A stretch of 31,721 nt of DNA, from the IMG/VR virus record IMGVR_UViG_3300027659_000133, positions 1 to 31,721 of that record. One strand, written 5' to 3'. The notes beneath the pieces were generated by a model. The model worked only from the letters and a program-made list of their open reading frames with translations. It searched no databases and was not told the origin of the DNA. This document shows, one piece after another, positions 15,558 through 23,056 of this stretch (the stretch's first letter is position 1; every line of letters starts with the position of its first letter). Both the position numbers and the translations under genes were made by a program. The stretch comes from a virus.

Positions 15558-15853
15558 AGTTCGTTTAAAATACGCATGTAATTAGCGGTATACCACAAGC
15601 CACCTTGACTTTGTGGTCTTTGATGCCTAGTGTAATCCTGAATTTCGATCCTACACCATGTTCTATCTTTATAGCTCAAATGAGGAGCATTAGGAGTAGA
15701 ACAACAATGCCATCCAGGGCGATAAGCATAACCTACAGTAGGGTGTGACTCTGCTCCGTAGAGAACCCCTGATTGTATTTTCTGTTTTCTGTTAATAAAC
15801 AATGGACCGTAAGTTCCATCTTTTCGTTTCTTAAAAAGTTTATATGCAATCAT
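15554..15853 (-). CDS. Conserved phage protein of unknown function (RPGWHCC motif)
   Basis: This 99-residue protein has YKLF.KRKDGTYGPLFINRKQ near the start, YRPGWHCCSTPNAPHLS in the centre and QRPQSQGGLWY near the end. These three blocks are, from memory, conserved in a phage family spread across unrelated hosts. The Cys-Cys and His residues in the middle may bind metal. No function is known. It is packed with 4-nt overlaps. Confidence 0.68.
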   Translation of the reverse strand: MIAYKLFKKRKDGTYGPLFINRKQKIQSGVLYGAESHPTVGYAYRPGWHCCSTPNAPHLSYKDRTWCRIEIQDYTRHQRPQSQGGLWYTANYMRILNEL

Positions 15854-16128
15854 TATGAATTATAGTTTAACCAGTCGGGTTCCATAGTTACAAGGTGTTG
15901 AATTAACCCTATGTTTTCTACTTGAGTAATGTCTGAGAGTTCTTGTAGGAATTCTCTTTCACTAATTGATGTTTCAACTGTACAGACTGTAAAGTCTTCA
16001 TTATAAGAAAAATCATCACCAAGTTTACATATTAACAACATTTCAAACTCACTAATAGGATCAGTGAATGTTATAGTGTATTCAGAAGTAACCAAGAATT
16101 GCTCCAATAAAAGGTACAAAGACTCCAA
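15853..16128 (-). CDS. Hypothetical acidic protein
   Basis: This 91-residue protein is acidic and soluble, with alternating beta-like and helical segments and no known motif. The start lies inside the end of the preceding small membrane-protein gene (47-nt overlap in another frame). Small acidic early proteins of T7-like phages often bind host enzymes, but nothing in this sequence shows that directly. Confidence 0.5.
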   Translation of the reverse strand: MESLYLLLEQFLVTSEYTITFTDPISEFEMLLICKLGDDFSYNEDFTVCTVETSISEREFLQELSDITQVENIGLIQHLVTMEPDWLNYNS

Positions 16129-16261
16129 TAATTCTTCCGATAATCCAACCTAACGGAGTATCATTATTCATAAATAGAATAGCTACAAAGTTTGCTATCC
16201 ACCCATAAATAGAAGCGGCTACAATACCTAAACCAACTATACCTGCAATTATATTATTCAT
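16082..16261 (-). CDS. Small membrane protein, two predicted transmembrane segments
   Basis: This 59-residue protein is Gly- and Ile-rich, with hydrophobic segments at about 4-30 and 38-59 separated by a short polar turn (MNNDTPLG). The second segment contains GWIIGRIIGVFVPFIGAIL, with small residues spaced for helix packing. The reading frame is open from ATG 16261 to TGA 16082. It sits between the ssDNA-binding protein and the next small gene. Function unknown. A role in membrane association of replication or in lysis cannot be told apart here. Confidence 0.55.
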   Translation of the reverse strand: MNNIIAGIVGLGIVAASIYGWIANFVAILFMNNDTPLGWIIGRIIGVFVPFIGAILGYF

Positions 16262-16309
16262 TTAATATGTTTCTTTAAAATAGGAGACCGAAGTCCCCTA
16301 GTTACTTAA

Positions 16310-16813
16310 TTAATAAGGATTGTCATCTTCATCTGAGTCACCACCATTAGCATCGCTAACACGAATGATCTCAGTATCCGTTAATTCAAAGTCATCATCA
16401 GATGCTTTAGGAATGTACTCTTTTAGCTTAGTAATTTGTACAGCCATTAACATAGATGCAATCTTGTTATCTGGTGGATACTCATACTGGAAAATCTTTA
16501 CATTAGCAATAGAACCATTACCAATACTAGATGGTGCAATAGGAGCTAAAGAACCATCAACAACAGTTACTGGTTGGTTATCAGTACCATCTTTCTTTTT
16601 AGACTTCTTACGAAGAGCTACAGTATAAAATACTCCATCATCATCTTCTACTGTCTTAGGCTTTAAGTTAAGTGCTACCCATTCTGCTTTAACTAGCTTG
16701 TCTCGAGTGCGAATCTGAACATCCCACGTAGGTTGTTCTTTGTTAAATTTAGAATTAGGTTTCTTAGGGTCTAATTGTGCCCAGAATAACTCAACGTTCT
16801 TTAAAATAGCCAT
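16310..16813 (-). CDS. ssDNA-binding protein, T7 gp2.5-like
   Basis: This 167-residue protein has an OB-fold-type body (VELFWAQLDPKKPNSKF, WDVQIRT, VKIFQYEY, MAVQITKL) and a flexible acidic C-terminal tail ending DSDEDDNPY. A terminal acidic tail closed by an aromatic residue is how T7 gp2.5 contacts its polymerase and helicase (Phe in T7, Tyr here). It coats single-stranded DNA at the fork. It is the first gene after RNA polymerase, across a 94-nt gap, and has AAGGAAA upstream of the ATG. Confidence 0.82.
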   Translation of the reverse strand: MAILKNVELFWAQLDPKKPNSKFNKEQPTWDVQIRTRDKLVKAEWVALNLKPKTVEDDDGVFYTVALRKKSKKKDGTDNQPVTVVDGSLAPIAPSSIGNGSIANVKIFQYEYPPDNKIASMLMAVQITKLKEYIPKASDDDFELTDTEIIRVSDANGGDSDEDDNPY

Positions 16814-16907
16814 AGGTTTTAGTTTCCTTAATACAATTTAATTTATTTAATATTTAGTATACAAATGATTTTGCATACCTTAGTGCTTTAGCGTATCCTG
16901 GTAAAAC

Positions 16908-19076
16908 TTAACAAAAAGCATAATCGGAATACACAATCTGACCGATATCGAGATTACCCCTTTCAGGGATAAGGTCTTTGCAGTCAAGTTCAGCAAGGAG
17001 TTTCTCAAGAGGTTTGCTCTTATAAAACTCTACAAACTGTTCTCTAACCCTGTAAAATAAATCATCCATATTTCCAGGCAATGTGCCGAAGGAATCATGA
17101 ACAACAGTCATCTCATAGGGTGCAGATACAACAGTCATTGTCAGGTGAGCAGCATCAAAACTATGTACAATGTTTGGTGCAGCACCTGTTCTTTGGGAAT
17201 CTTTGTTAATAGTTGCTTCTTCCCAAGTTTGAAGTTGAACTTTTAATTCTTCTTCACCGTATTTTAATCTAGTGCGAACAATAGAAGGTTTACGATATGC
17301 CTGAACAACTGGGAATTCAGTTACAGGCGTAGTCCATTTAAGAAATACTTCTTTCTCATTAGATCTTTGTGCAAGATTTTGAAACATACGTAGCATAGTA
17401 GCTGGTCCTTTGAGTTTCTCATAACAAGTCTCAAATACCAAATCACCTAGCATAGCACCCCACAAATGTTCTTTGTCACGGAGATACTCTGACATATCTC
17501 TAGTGTCATCAATAATTTGTTGACCCATGCCATAAGCTGTACCACCATAGCCGAGAGTCATTACGTTTCGTTTAACTATTTTACGTTGATCTTTAGGACT
17601 ATCAATATTAAGCCAATAAATTGGAAATAATTTTTCTCGTATATCTCTACTTTTATTTCTCCATTCTTGAGCAGCAGCATAAGCTAAAGCTTTTTGTTCT
17701 GTCTTGTCTGGGGCATCAAAGTATGCCTTCTGCAATGTTTTTGCTGTATTATAAACATTATCAAATTGATCTTTATCTTTTTGACTAAGTCTATCTGCCA
17801 TCTCTTGAAGACGTTTCCAGACATATCTTGCGATATACATGTAAACATCCCCTGGTAGTTCTTGTGGTACTAAATTAACTAGAGGAGCAATATCTTCATC
17901 TTTCGACATAGCTACTAAATGCTGAACTCCGTTATTTGAACCATCAATATAAACAGGCAAAGAGCATTGATATTCTTCTAGCTTATTACCTTCCATCAGC
18001 CATTCTTTAATTTTCTTTAACTCATTACAAGCAGCTAAGAATGAGAATGGGGCATCAGTATCAATCCATCCTTGGTTTAAAGTTGGTTTCTCTGCATATG
18101 ACAAAAATAAATTAATATTCTCATCTACAAATTCAGCTCTATTCTTTAGTGTAACTTTGTCATTACCAAAAGAATTCGCAGTATGTACTTTTAACCAGAA
18201 TAAACCATTTTGACCTAGTGGAATAGCTTTGTCTAGCATTAACAAACCTTTAGCATTATCACTAGACTGCTCATGTAGAAATGCTGTATTTACATATACA
18301 CGACCACGGAAGTCAAAATTGTATACATGATAGAATGCATTATCTAAGTGGCTTAAGGCAAGCTGCTCAATAGCTTCTGCCTCAATCATTAATGATCTCT
18401 TTTTCTCTTCATCAATCTCTGAATGAAGTTTAAAAGGGCTAACAGGATTGTCTTTTGTTAGAAAATATTGATATACCTTAAATACATCTTTATTAATCCG
18501 CCATCCAATACATTGCAGTTTATTAAGTGTATCATACAACATTTGCTTCTCTCCATCTTTGAATTGAGCTAACGCTGTAGAATGACCTTTCTTAATAATA
18601 GGAATACCTAGATTGTTATGCGAAGAAGTCCATAAAGCTGGTGCTTCCCTCATTGGGAAAATATCAACCTTTGTTTGATCAATTAAACCCCATAGTTCTT
18701 TAATTGATTTCCAATCTTTAACTTGAAAGAAATAAGCTTGATATTTACTTTTCTTACCATTCTTGTATGTATGTTTTAATCTAAAAGATAAGACATTACA
18801 TTCAATATAAGCAATACAAATAAACCAGCCTACTTGCGCATCAGAGATTGTGTCGTTAGGTAAGTCAAGCATTTGCCTAACTCTACGACCAATAGTAGCA
18901 ATAATGTCTACTAAAGTACCTTGTCTCTCTAATCCACGAAGGATGTGAGGATATGAGATATCTATTAGTGTTTTTGCTTCTACGTCTTTCAAGTAATGAG
19001 TGTAAATATTTCTATCTGCACGTAGCATAGCTTGACGTAGTGTAATATCATTAACTAATTTATCCAGAATATTCAT
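16908..19076 (-). CDS. Single-subunit phage RNA polymerase (T7 gp1-like)
   Basis: This 722-residue enzyme has the catalytic set of T7 RNA polymerase. D378 lies in DGSNNGVQHL (T7 D537), K502 and Y510 in KRNVMTLGY (T7 K631/Y639, same 8-residue spacing) and D661 in HDSFGT (T7 D812). FRGRVY at 256-261 is the conserved template-contact motif. The C terminus YAFC replaces the T7 FAFA foot. It is about 160 residues shorter than T7 (883), with the loss in the N-terminal half that makes promoter contacts and clears the promoter. It transcribes the middle and late phage genes, but its promoter sequence cannot be read from this window. Start and upstream stop overlap as TAATG. Confidence 0.95.
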   Translation of the reverse strand: MNILDKLVNDITLRQAMLRADRNIYTHYLKDVEAKTLIDISYPHILRGLERQGTLVDIIATIGRRVRQMLDLPNDTISDAQVGWFICIAYIECNVLSFRLKHTYKNGKKSKYQAYFFQVKDWKSIKELWGLIDQTKVDIFPMREAPALWTSSHNNLGIPIIKKGHSTALAQFKDGEKQMLYDTLNKLQCIGWRINKDVFKVYQYFLTKDNPVSPFKLHSEIDEEKKRSLMIEAEAIEQLALSHLDNAFYHVYNFDFRGRVYVNTAFLHEQSSDNAKGLLMLDKAIPLGQNGLFWLKVHTANSFGNDKVTLKNRAEFVDENINLFLSYAEKPTLNQGWIDTDAPFSFLAACNELKKIKEWLMEGNKLEEYQCSLPVYIDGSNNGVQHLVAMSKDEDIAPLVNLVPQELPGDVYMYIARYVWKRLQEMADRLSQKDKDQFDNVYNTAKTLQKAYFDAPDKTEQKALAYAAAQEWRNKSRDIREKLFPIYWLNIDSPKDQRKIVKRNVMTLGYGGTAYGMGQQIIDDTRDMSEYLRDKEHLWGAMLGDLVFETCYEKLKGPATMLRMFQNLAQRSNEKEVFLKWTTPVTEFPVVQAYRKPSIVRTRLKYGEEELKVQLQTWEEATINKDSQRTGAAPNIVHSFDAAHLTMTVVSAPYEMTVVHDSFGTLPGNMDDLFYRVREQFVEFYKSKPLEKLLAELDCKDLIPERGNLDIGQIVYSDYAFC

Positions 19077-19198
19077 TAAGCGAAATTAAGATCCATCTGT
19101 TGGTTGATTGAATTTTTTACTGTAATCTTTTTGTAGAGCCAAATTATAAGCGCCTCTAAAAATAAAACTAGAACTTCAAATAGGATTGCTTTTGTCAT
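19076..19198 (-). CDS. Micro membrane protein upstream of RNA polymerase
   Basis: This 40-residue protein has one hydrophobic segment (about 4-22, AILFEVLVLFLEALIIWLY) followed by a basic-polar tail (KKITVKNSINQQ). AAGGATAATAATAATG gives a ribosome binding site, and the stop overlaps the polymerase ATG as TAATG. It is the first gene after the 19.2 kb terminator. It is a single-pass protein, probably with the N terminus outside by the positive-inside rule. Function unknown. Confidence 0.5.
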   Translation of the reverse strand: MTKAILFEVLVLFLEALIIWLYKKITVKNSINQQMDLNFA

Positions 19199-19223
19199 TA
19201 TTATTATTATCCTTATTTTGATT

Positions 19224-19266
19224 AAAAAAGAGAGAGGAGCCCCAAGGCAAACGCCTCGGGGTCTCT
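19224..19266 (-). terminator. Rho-independent terminator between small early genes and RNA polymerase
   Basis: A 9-bp GC-rich stem (CCCC-x-AGGC paired with GCCT-x-GGGG, AAAC/GTTT loop) is followed on the minus strand by CTCTCTTTTTT. The one non-Watson-Crick position is a G-U wobble in minus-strand RNA and an A/C mismatch in the other direction. This shows it serves minus transcription. It separates the leader genes from the RNA polymerase operon. Confidence 0.82.
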
Positions 19267-19273
19267 TTCTGTT

Positions 19274-19492
19274 TTAGGAAACAGCTTTAGCTTCCTGTAG
19301 TAAAGACTCATCCACTTCAATAGCTTCAGTGTCGATTACTTTGTTTCTTTCTTGATACCAATTAACAACTTTGTTTGCCACATAAAAGGAAAAACCCATT
19401 ATGAGAACTTCTTTAGCAAAACTTAAGGTTAACAGCGCAGCTAAGAAGCCAAGCAACCAACCTAAGAAATAACCAACTGTTGTCATAGCCAT
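19274..19492 (-). CDS. Small membrane protein with acidic cytoplasmic tail
   Basis: This 72-residue protein is read from ATG 19492, which has GGAG 8 nt upstream. A longer GTG form is not supported. A hydrophobic region of about residues 7-40 (GYFLGWLLGFLAALLTLSFA and following) can form one long or two short membrane helices. It is followed by a charged tail with many Glu residues. It is the last gene before the terminator. Function unknown; small T7-like early membrane proteins often act on the host envelope. Confidence 0.58.
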   Translation of the reverse strand: MAMTTVGYFLGWLLGFLAALLTLSFAKEVLIMGFSFYVANKVVNWYQERNKVIDTEAIEVDESLLQEAKAVS

Positions 19493-19505
19493 TTTTAATA
19501 CTCCA

Positions 19506-19640
19506 TTAAATAAAAGGTTTAGGATAGGGACCACTGAATAAAATCAAAAAGATATAAGCAATTAGTACTATAAAGAATAATGGTCTAGCCACTACAAATA
19601 GTACAAACATAATAAGCAGAAATATTACAAAGAGGCTCAT
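19506..19640 (-). CDS. Micro membrane protein, almost wholly hydrophobic
   Basis: This 44-residue protein reads MSLFVIFLLIMFVLFVV, then ARP, then LFFIVLIAYIFLILF, then SGPYPKPFI. Two membrane segments are separated by a short Arg-Pro turn, so a hairpin topology is likely. The ATG overlaps the upstream stop as TAATG. The short size and lack of charge resemble small holins or membrane toxins, but no function can be assigned. Confidence 0.55.
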   Translation of the reverse strand: MSLFVIFLLIMFVLFVVARPLFFIVLIAYIFLILFSGPYPKPFI

Positions 19641-19873
19641 TACTTCCTCATTGTATTAACATGACCTACTCGCTTAAATCTTTGGTTTATGTTAGCTAAG
19701 GGGTTAGCCTTCCATAAATCTAGTTCTTGACCAACTTTGTTAAAGAAGTCTAAACTATGTGGTTCATGACGAACCTTGACGTAGTTAACGATCTCTTTGC
19801 TGACTTGGTAGACATAACCTTCCTCATCAGCAATTCGAACATCGGAATACACAGGTGGACATTTAGTACACAT
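19640..19873 (-). CDS. Hypothetical protein with CxxC near N terminus
   Basis: This 77-residue protein is read from ATG 19873, which has GGAG 6 nt upstream. A TTG four codons earlier is less likely. It opens with MCTKCPPVYSD, then a mixed alpha/beta stretch and a basic C terminus (NQRFKRVGHVNTMRK). A single CxxC could bind metal in a dimer. No family is recognised. Confidence 0.55.
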   Translation of the reverse strand: MCTKCPPVYSDVRIADEEGYVYQVSKEIVNYVKVRHEPHSLDFFNKVGQELDLWKANPLANINQRFKRVGHVNTMRK

Positions 19874-19874
19874 T

Positions 19875-20129
19875 TTAAACTCCAAGTTTTTTATCTACGA
19901 AAACTAAATCTTCAACTGCTTTAAAAAGCCTACTAAAATCTTCAGCAGACTCTGTAAGAACCGAAGCAACACTTTCGCCTGTCATGTATGCTGATTTAAC
20001 GTCATACAGTGAAGGAGAAACTACAGCTTGCAGGAAGTCATCATATACAGTTACTTCAACAGAGTCAAAGGCATTGTATTGGACGGCTTCAATTGTATAG
20101 TCACCAGCTTTTAAAGTTAATCTAGGCAT
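19875..20129 (-). CDS. Hypothetical small protein
   Basis: This 84-residue protein starts with beta-rich MPRLTLKAGDYTIEAVQY, followed by VEVTVYDDFLQAVV and a C-terminal helix (EDFSRLFKAVEDLVFVDKK). It is acidic and soluble. No known family is recognised. It lies in the leader gene run between the two strong terminators. Confidence 0.55.
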   Translation of the reverse strand: MPRLTLKAGDYTIEAVQYNAFDSVEVTVYDDFLQAVVSPSLYDVKSAYMTGESVASVLTESAEDFSRLFKAVEDLVFVDKKLGV

Positions 20130-20131
20130 TT

Positions 20132-20425
20132 TTAACTTTCAAAAACTTGATCATATATAGCAGTATACTCAATTATAGAACCGTCAAGTTCTACAGTAGT
20201 ACACATTTGCTCTAAGGCTTTTTTAGAAACAGCCGTAGCATAATACATCACCTGACCTGTAGTGTCTAATGATGAAATATAACTACAACCAAACTCTTCA
20301 AGAGCTTCTAGCATCTCTTCAATAGTACAACCAAAGTTATAATTGTCGAGAGGGTTTAATAACAAATACTTATGCATCGTTTTCCTTTTATCAAGTTCTT
20401 TAATCCGATTTGAATTAATATTCAT
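20132..20425 (-). CDS. Hypothetical small protein
   Basis: This 97-residue soluble alpha/beta protein contains NFGCTIEEMLEALEEFGCSY in the middle and ends in a mixed strand/helix segment. Its ATG overlaps the preceding micro-gene stop as ATGA, so the two are coupled. No recognised motif. Confidence 0.55.
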   Translation of the reverse strand: MNINSNRIKELDKRKTMHKYLLLNPLDNYNFGCTIEEMLEALEEFGCSYISSLDTTGQVMYYATAVSKKALEQMCTTVELDGSIIEYTAIYDQVFES

Positions 20426-20541
20426 GCTATAACTACCTCTACTAATTCTGGAAGATATTTTTCAAGATCTTTTAAATTATTTGTTTTGGTAATTAAGTAT
20501 CCATTACTTCTAGAGTAAATGTAGTACATTATTTCAGTCAT
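20422..20541 (-). CDS. Micro-protein, hypothetical
   Basis: This is a 39-residue soluble peptide (MTEIMYYIYSRSNGYLITK, then NNLKDLEKYLPELVEVVIA). Support comes from the continuous frame, the ATGA overlap with the next gene and a purine-rich AAAGAAAC upstream. The Tyr-rich start and acidic helix resemble small YcgL/DUF-type peptides only in general. Function unknown. Confidence 0.42.
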   Translation of the reverse strand: MTEIMYYIYSRSNGYLITKTNNLKDLEKYLPELVEVVIA

Positions 20542-20557
20542 ACAGTTTCTTTATCAA

Positions 20558-20665
20558 TTAAAATAAAGCATCAAGACCATGTAATACTAATGCACAAAGA
20601 CCTAGGCCAATAGCAATAGCAGTAACTACATCCGCAAATGTTTCAGATTCAAAAAACTTTTTCAT
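20558..20665 (-). CDS. Micro membrane protein
   Basis: This is a 35-residue peptide with a basic-acidic start (MKKFFESETFAD) and one hydrophobic segment (VVTAIAIGLGLCALVLHGL). AAGAAAG lies about 6 nt before the ATG. It is one of several tiny single-pass proteins in this leader. It could be translated, but so short a frame is uncertain. Confidence 0.4.
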   Translation of the reverse strand: MKKFFESETFADVVTAIAIGLGLCALVLHGLDALF

Positions 20666-20696
20666 TTTAAACTTTCTTAAAGTAAACAATTATATT

Positions 20697-20792
20697 TCAA
20701 TATCCAACTGTTTTGCAGATGGTATAGAAATCAAACAACCGCATGATCAAAAGACCAACAGCCAAACCAGCAAAAAATGTTAATACAATCAT
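20697..20792 (-). CDS. Micro membrane protein, first gene of the leader
   Basis: This 31-residue peptide (MIVLTFFAGLAVGLLIMRLF, then DFYTICKTVGY) has one membrane segment at the N terminus and a short polar tail. TTGAAAGG lies about 5 nt before the ATG. It is the first open frame after the candidate promoter, so the leader transcript probably begins with it. The short length keeps confidence low. Confidence 0.38.
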   Translation of the reverse strand: MIVLTFFAGLAVGLLIMRLFDFYTICKTVGY

Positions 20793-20824
20793 ATAACCTT
20801 TCAAGTTAATAAAGATTAGAGTCC

Positions 20825-20838
20825 TATCTTTTAAGATA
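20825..20838. promoter_or_regulatory. Palindrome TATCTT-TT-AAGATA next to the candidate start site
   Basis: A 6-bp perfect inverted repeat with a 2-nt centre lies just downstream of the -10 box on the minus strand, near where transcription would begin. The geometry suits an operator for a dimeric regulator or a short 5'-end hairpin. No known operator is matched. Confidence 0.35.
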
Positions 20839-20845
20839 TTCTTCT

Positions 20846-20851
20846 ATTATA
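20846..20851 (-). promoter_or_regulatory. Candidate host-type -10 box (TATAAT)
   Basis: On the minus strand a perfect TATAAT lies in the only gene-free stretch between the late-region terminator and the first leader gene. No good -35 box is seen at 16-18 nt (AAAAGT at the expected place), so it would be a weak or activator-dependent promoter. In an AT-rich genome a chance match is possible. Confidence 0.35.
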
Positions 20852-20880
20852 GATACGTCATTTTTCTCACTTTTTTTGAT

Positions 20881-20910
20881 AAAAAAGGCCACCCTTTTTA
20901 CGGGGTGACC
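20881..20910 (-). terminator. Rho-independent terminator at the end of the tail gene region
   Basis: An 8-bp stem GGTCACCC/GGGTGGCC with an AT-rich loop is followed on the minus strand by TTTTTTATC. It lies 23 nt after the stop of the last tail gene. The single wobble is G-U only in minus-strand RNA, which confirms its direction. It separates late from early-type genes. Confidence 0.85.
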
Positions 20911-20932
20911 ATTTATTTTTCTATCACTTATT

Positions 20933-23047
20933 TTACCACAATATTAAAACAGAGCCATTATAACCTGCTCCGCCAGACCAGTTGTTTCTTGCTGCACCTG
21001 CAGTAGAAGGTACTCCATAAGTAGTTGCATTACCACCATTAAGTGTATGCTGATTTGGAGCTGCATAAGCTGTTAAAATAGGGTTAGCGTCTGATAAATA
21101 ACCAAAAGCTGCTCCACTACCACCACCTCCACCACCTGCATAAAATCCACTACCACCACCACCAAATCCACCGCCTGCACTAGAAGAACCGTGACCCCCG
21201 CCACCGCCGCCAGCTAGACTTATGCCGTTAAACATAAAACCATTTCCGCCTACGGATTGACCTACACTGTATTGACCTCCCAAACCTGGTCCCGAATTAT
21301 TGTAAGTAGGAGAGCCTCCATAGTTAGCAGATCCACGTCCACCACCAATTGATGAGTTTGGATTTTCTCCAGCAGATGCGGATGCACCTTTTTCTCCACC
21401 ACCGCCACCACCAGCTCCACGACCACCACCAGCTCCAGCAACATAGCTTCCGCCGTATCCTTCATTAGCAACACCACCACCATTTGCGTTACCAGTAACA
21501 GCAATTGCAGGACTATTACTAATCATGTCACCACCATGACCGTTTAGCTTTCCGCCTTGAGTAGTAATTCCCGTAAAATAGCTAGCAGTACCACCAGCAA
21601 TTCCATAGCCATTTATGCCAGCAATTGTAGTTACAGCAGCATTTCCTCCACTACCACCGTTGCCTTCTCCACCAGTACCACCAGCACCGGCACTACCGCC
21701 TCCGCCAGCTATAACAAAACCTTTTTGGAATAGCGTTGATTCGGAAGACACTAAAGTGCCAGAACTATTAGCGGCATAAAAAATACCACTACCAGCACCG
21801 CCAGATCCATTATCATTTCCGTCTTGGGCACATCCTCCGCCTAAACCAGTACCACCACTACCGCCAGAATTATTAAAAGCAGTTGCAGCATTTGCAACAA
21901 TTACTTTGAAATATTCAAGTGGTTGCACTCGTAAGATAGCACTGCTAAAACCGCCTCCGCCGCCTGTATTACCGTTATTCCATACACCGCCACCACCCCA
22001 AACAAGAACACGTATTGCATAAACATTTGCAGGAATTCTGAACGTAGAATTTGCGTGATTTAAATCAGTTAAATTAGTTAAAGAACCGGTCCAACCAGTA
22101 TTATATACTGCATAATTAGAGCCACTCAATGGGTAAGCCCCTATTGTTGGAACGGTAGGCCTTGTGATAATACTAAAGCTACGTGAAACGCTTTGATTGC
22201 CAGCATTATCTGTTGCTATGGCTGAAAAGTTATAAGTTGTTTGAGCCGTAACATTTGCGGTAAGCCCTGTTATTACTCCAGTAGATGAATTGATTGAAGT
22301 ATTTGCAGGAAGACCTGTTGCAGCATATGTGATTGTTGCTCCACTATCTGGGTCAGATGCAAGCAACGTTGCATTAATGCTTGTATCATCAGCATTATCC
22401 CAAACAGCACCAGAAGCAGTTGTCCAAGTTGGAGTACTTCCACAATCAATTGAAGCTATAGCAGTATAAGTAGTTCCAGTAGGATTAATCACTTTAACAC
22501 TTAAAGGTTCTTCGGCAATTGAAAAATCTCTTGGAGTTACTGCAGTTATTTGTGCTGTATTAAGATACGTTACTGTTGATGCAGTGTACTCTACGTTTGT
22601 GTTAGTTAAAAACTTAACAATTATTCCTGGTTGAAAGTTTGCTCCATTAATAGTAAAAACAGTACCTTGTTCTCCACTAAAAGTTACTGGAGTAATTGAG
22701 CTAATTGCTGGAGGAACAGATAACTCTGTCCATCCATAGGCAGTTGAATATGTTTCAAAGCTTCCATTTGTAGTGTTATGTCTTGTCATACCATTAACAG
22801 GACTTGCTGGGCGTTGTGCTGTAGTTCCTGAAGGTATTTGGAAATATCCTGTAGAACTATTTGCCGTATCACTTACTGCGGTAGCTGTTGGAGGGGTAAC
22901 AGTACCCCACGATGGACTTGTACCATCTGTTGTTAAAAATTTACCTGAGTTACTTGTTTGAGTTGGTAACCCGCCAGCAGTGGGTAATAGTTTTCCTGAG
23001 GAGTCTATATCATCCGCTAGCTTAGATAGGTTTCTTGAAAAGCCCAT
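20933..23047 (-). CDS. Tail fibre/adhesin with IPT and Ig-like domains and glycine-rich C-terminal half
   Basis: This 704-residue protein has an N-terminal GKFLTTDGTSPSW linker, a GTTAQRPASPVNG tail motif near 74-86 and an IPT/TIG-type Ig domain (about 112-200, beginning AISSITPVTFSGEQGTV). A putative cadherin/He_PIG-type domain follows (about 210-295, with DPDSGATITYAATGLPANTSI). The last 340 residues are a long GGGG-rich region. It differs from the seven paralogues upstream: it lacks the VEYLVVAGGGG entry and the SGIVIIRYP exit, and ends in GSVLILW. Ig-like domains in phage tails bind cell-surface sugars weakly, and glycine-rich bundles can form the tip. It is the last gene before the terminator. 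Confidence 0.78.
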   Translation of the reverse strand: MGFSRNLSKLADDIDSSGKLLPTAGGLPTQTSNSGKFLTTDGTSPSWGTVTPPTATAVSDTANSSTGYFQIPSGTTAQRPASPVNGMTRHNTTNGSFETYSTAYGWTELSVPPAISSITPVTFSGEQGTVFTINGANFQPGIIVKFLTNTNVEYTASTVTYLNTAQITAVTPRDFSIAEEPLSVKVINPTGTTYTAIASIDCGSTPTWTTASGAVWDNADDTSINATLLASDPDSGATITYAATGLPANTSINSSTGVITGLTANVTAQTTYNFSAIATDNAGNQSVSRSFSIITRPTVPTIGAYPLSGSNYAVYNTGWTGSLTNLTDLNHANSTFRIPANVYAIRVLVWGGGGVWNNGNTGGGGGFSSAILRVQPLEYFKVIVANAATAFNNSGGSGGTGLGGGCAQDGNDNGSGGAGSGIFYAANSSGTLVSSESTLFQKGFVIAGGGGSAGAGGTGGEGNGGSGGNAAVTTIAGINGYGIAGGTASYFTGITTQGGKLNGHGGDMISNSPAIAVTGNANGGGVANEGYGGSYVAGAGGGRGAGGGGGGEKGASASAGENPNSSIGGGRGSANYGGSPTYNNSGPGLGGQYSVGQSVGGNGFMFNGISLAGGGGGGHGSSSAGGGFGGGGSGFYAGGGGGGSGAAFGYLSDANPILTAYAAPNQHTLNGGNATTYGVPSTAGAARNNWSGGAGYNGSVLILW

Positions 23048-23056
23048 ATTCGTTCC

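Noticed and set aside
16814-16907. TATACT box between RNA polymerase and the ssDNA-binding protein genes
   Set aside because: No -35 box at the right distance, and such hexamers are common in this AT-rich sequence. A phage promoter may lie here, but no motif shared with another gap could be shown.
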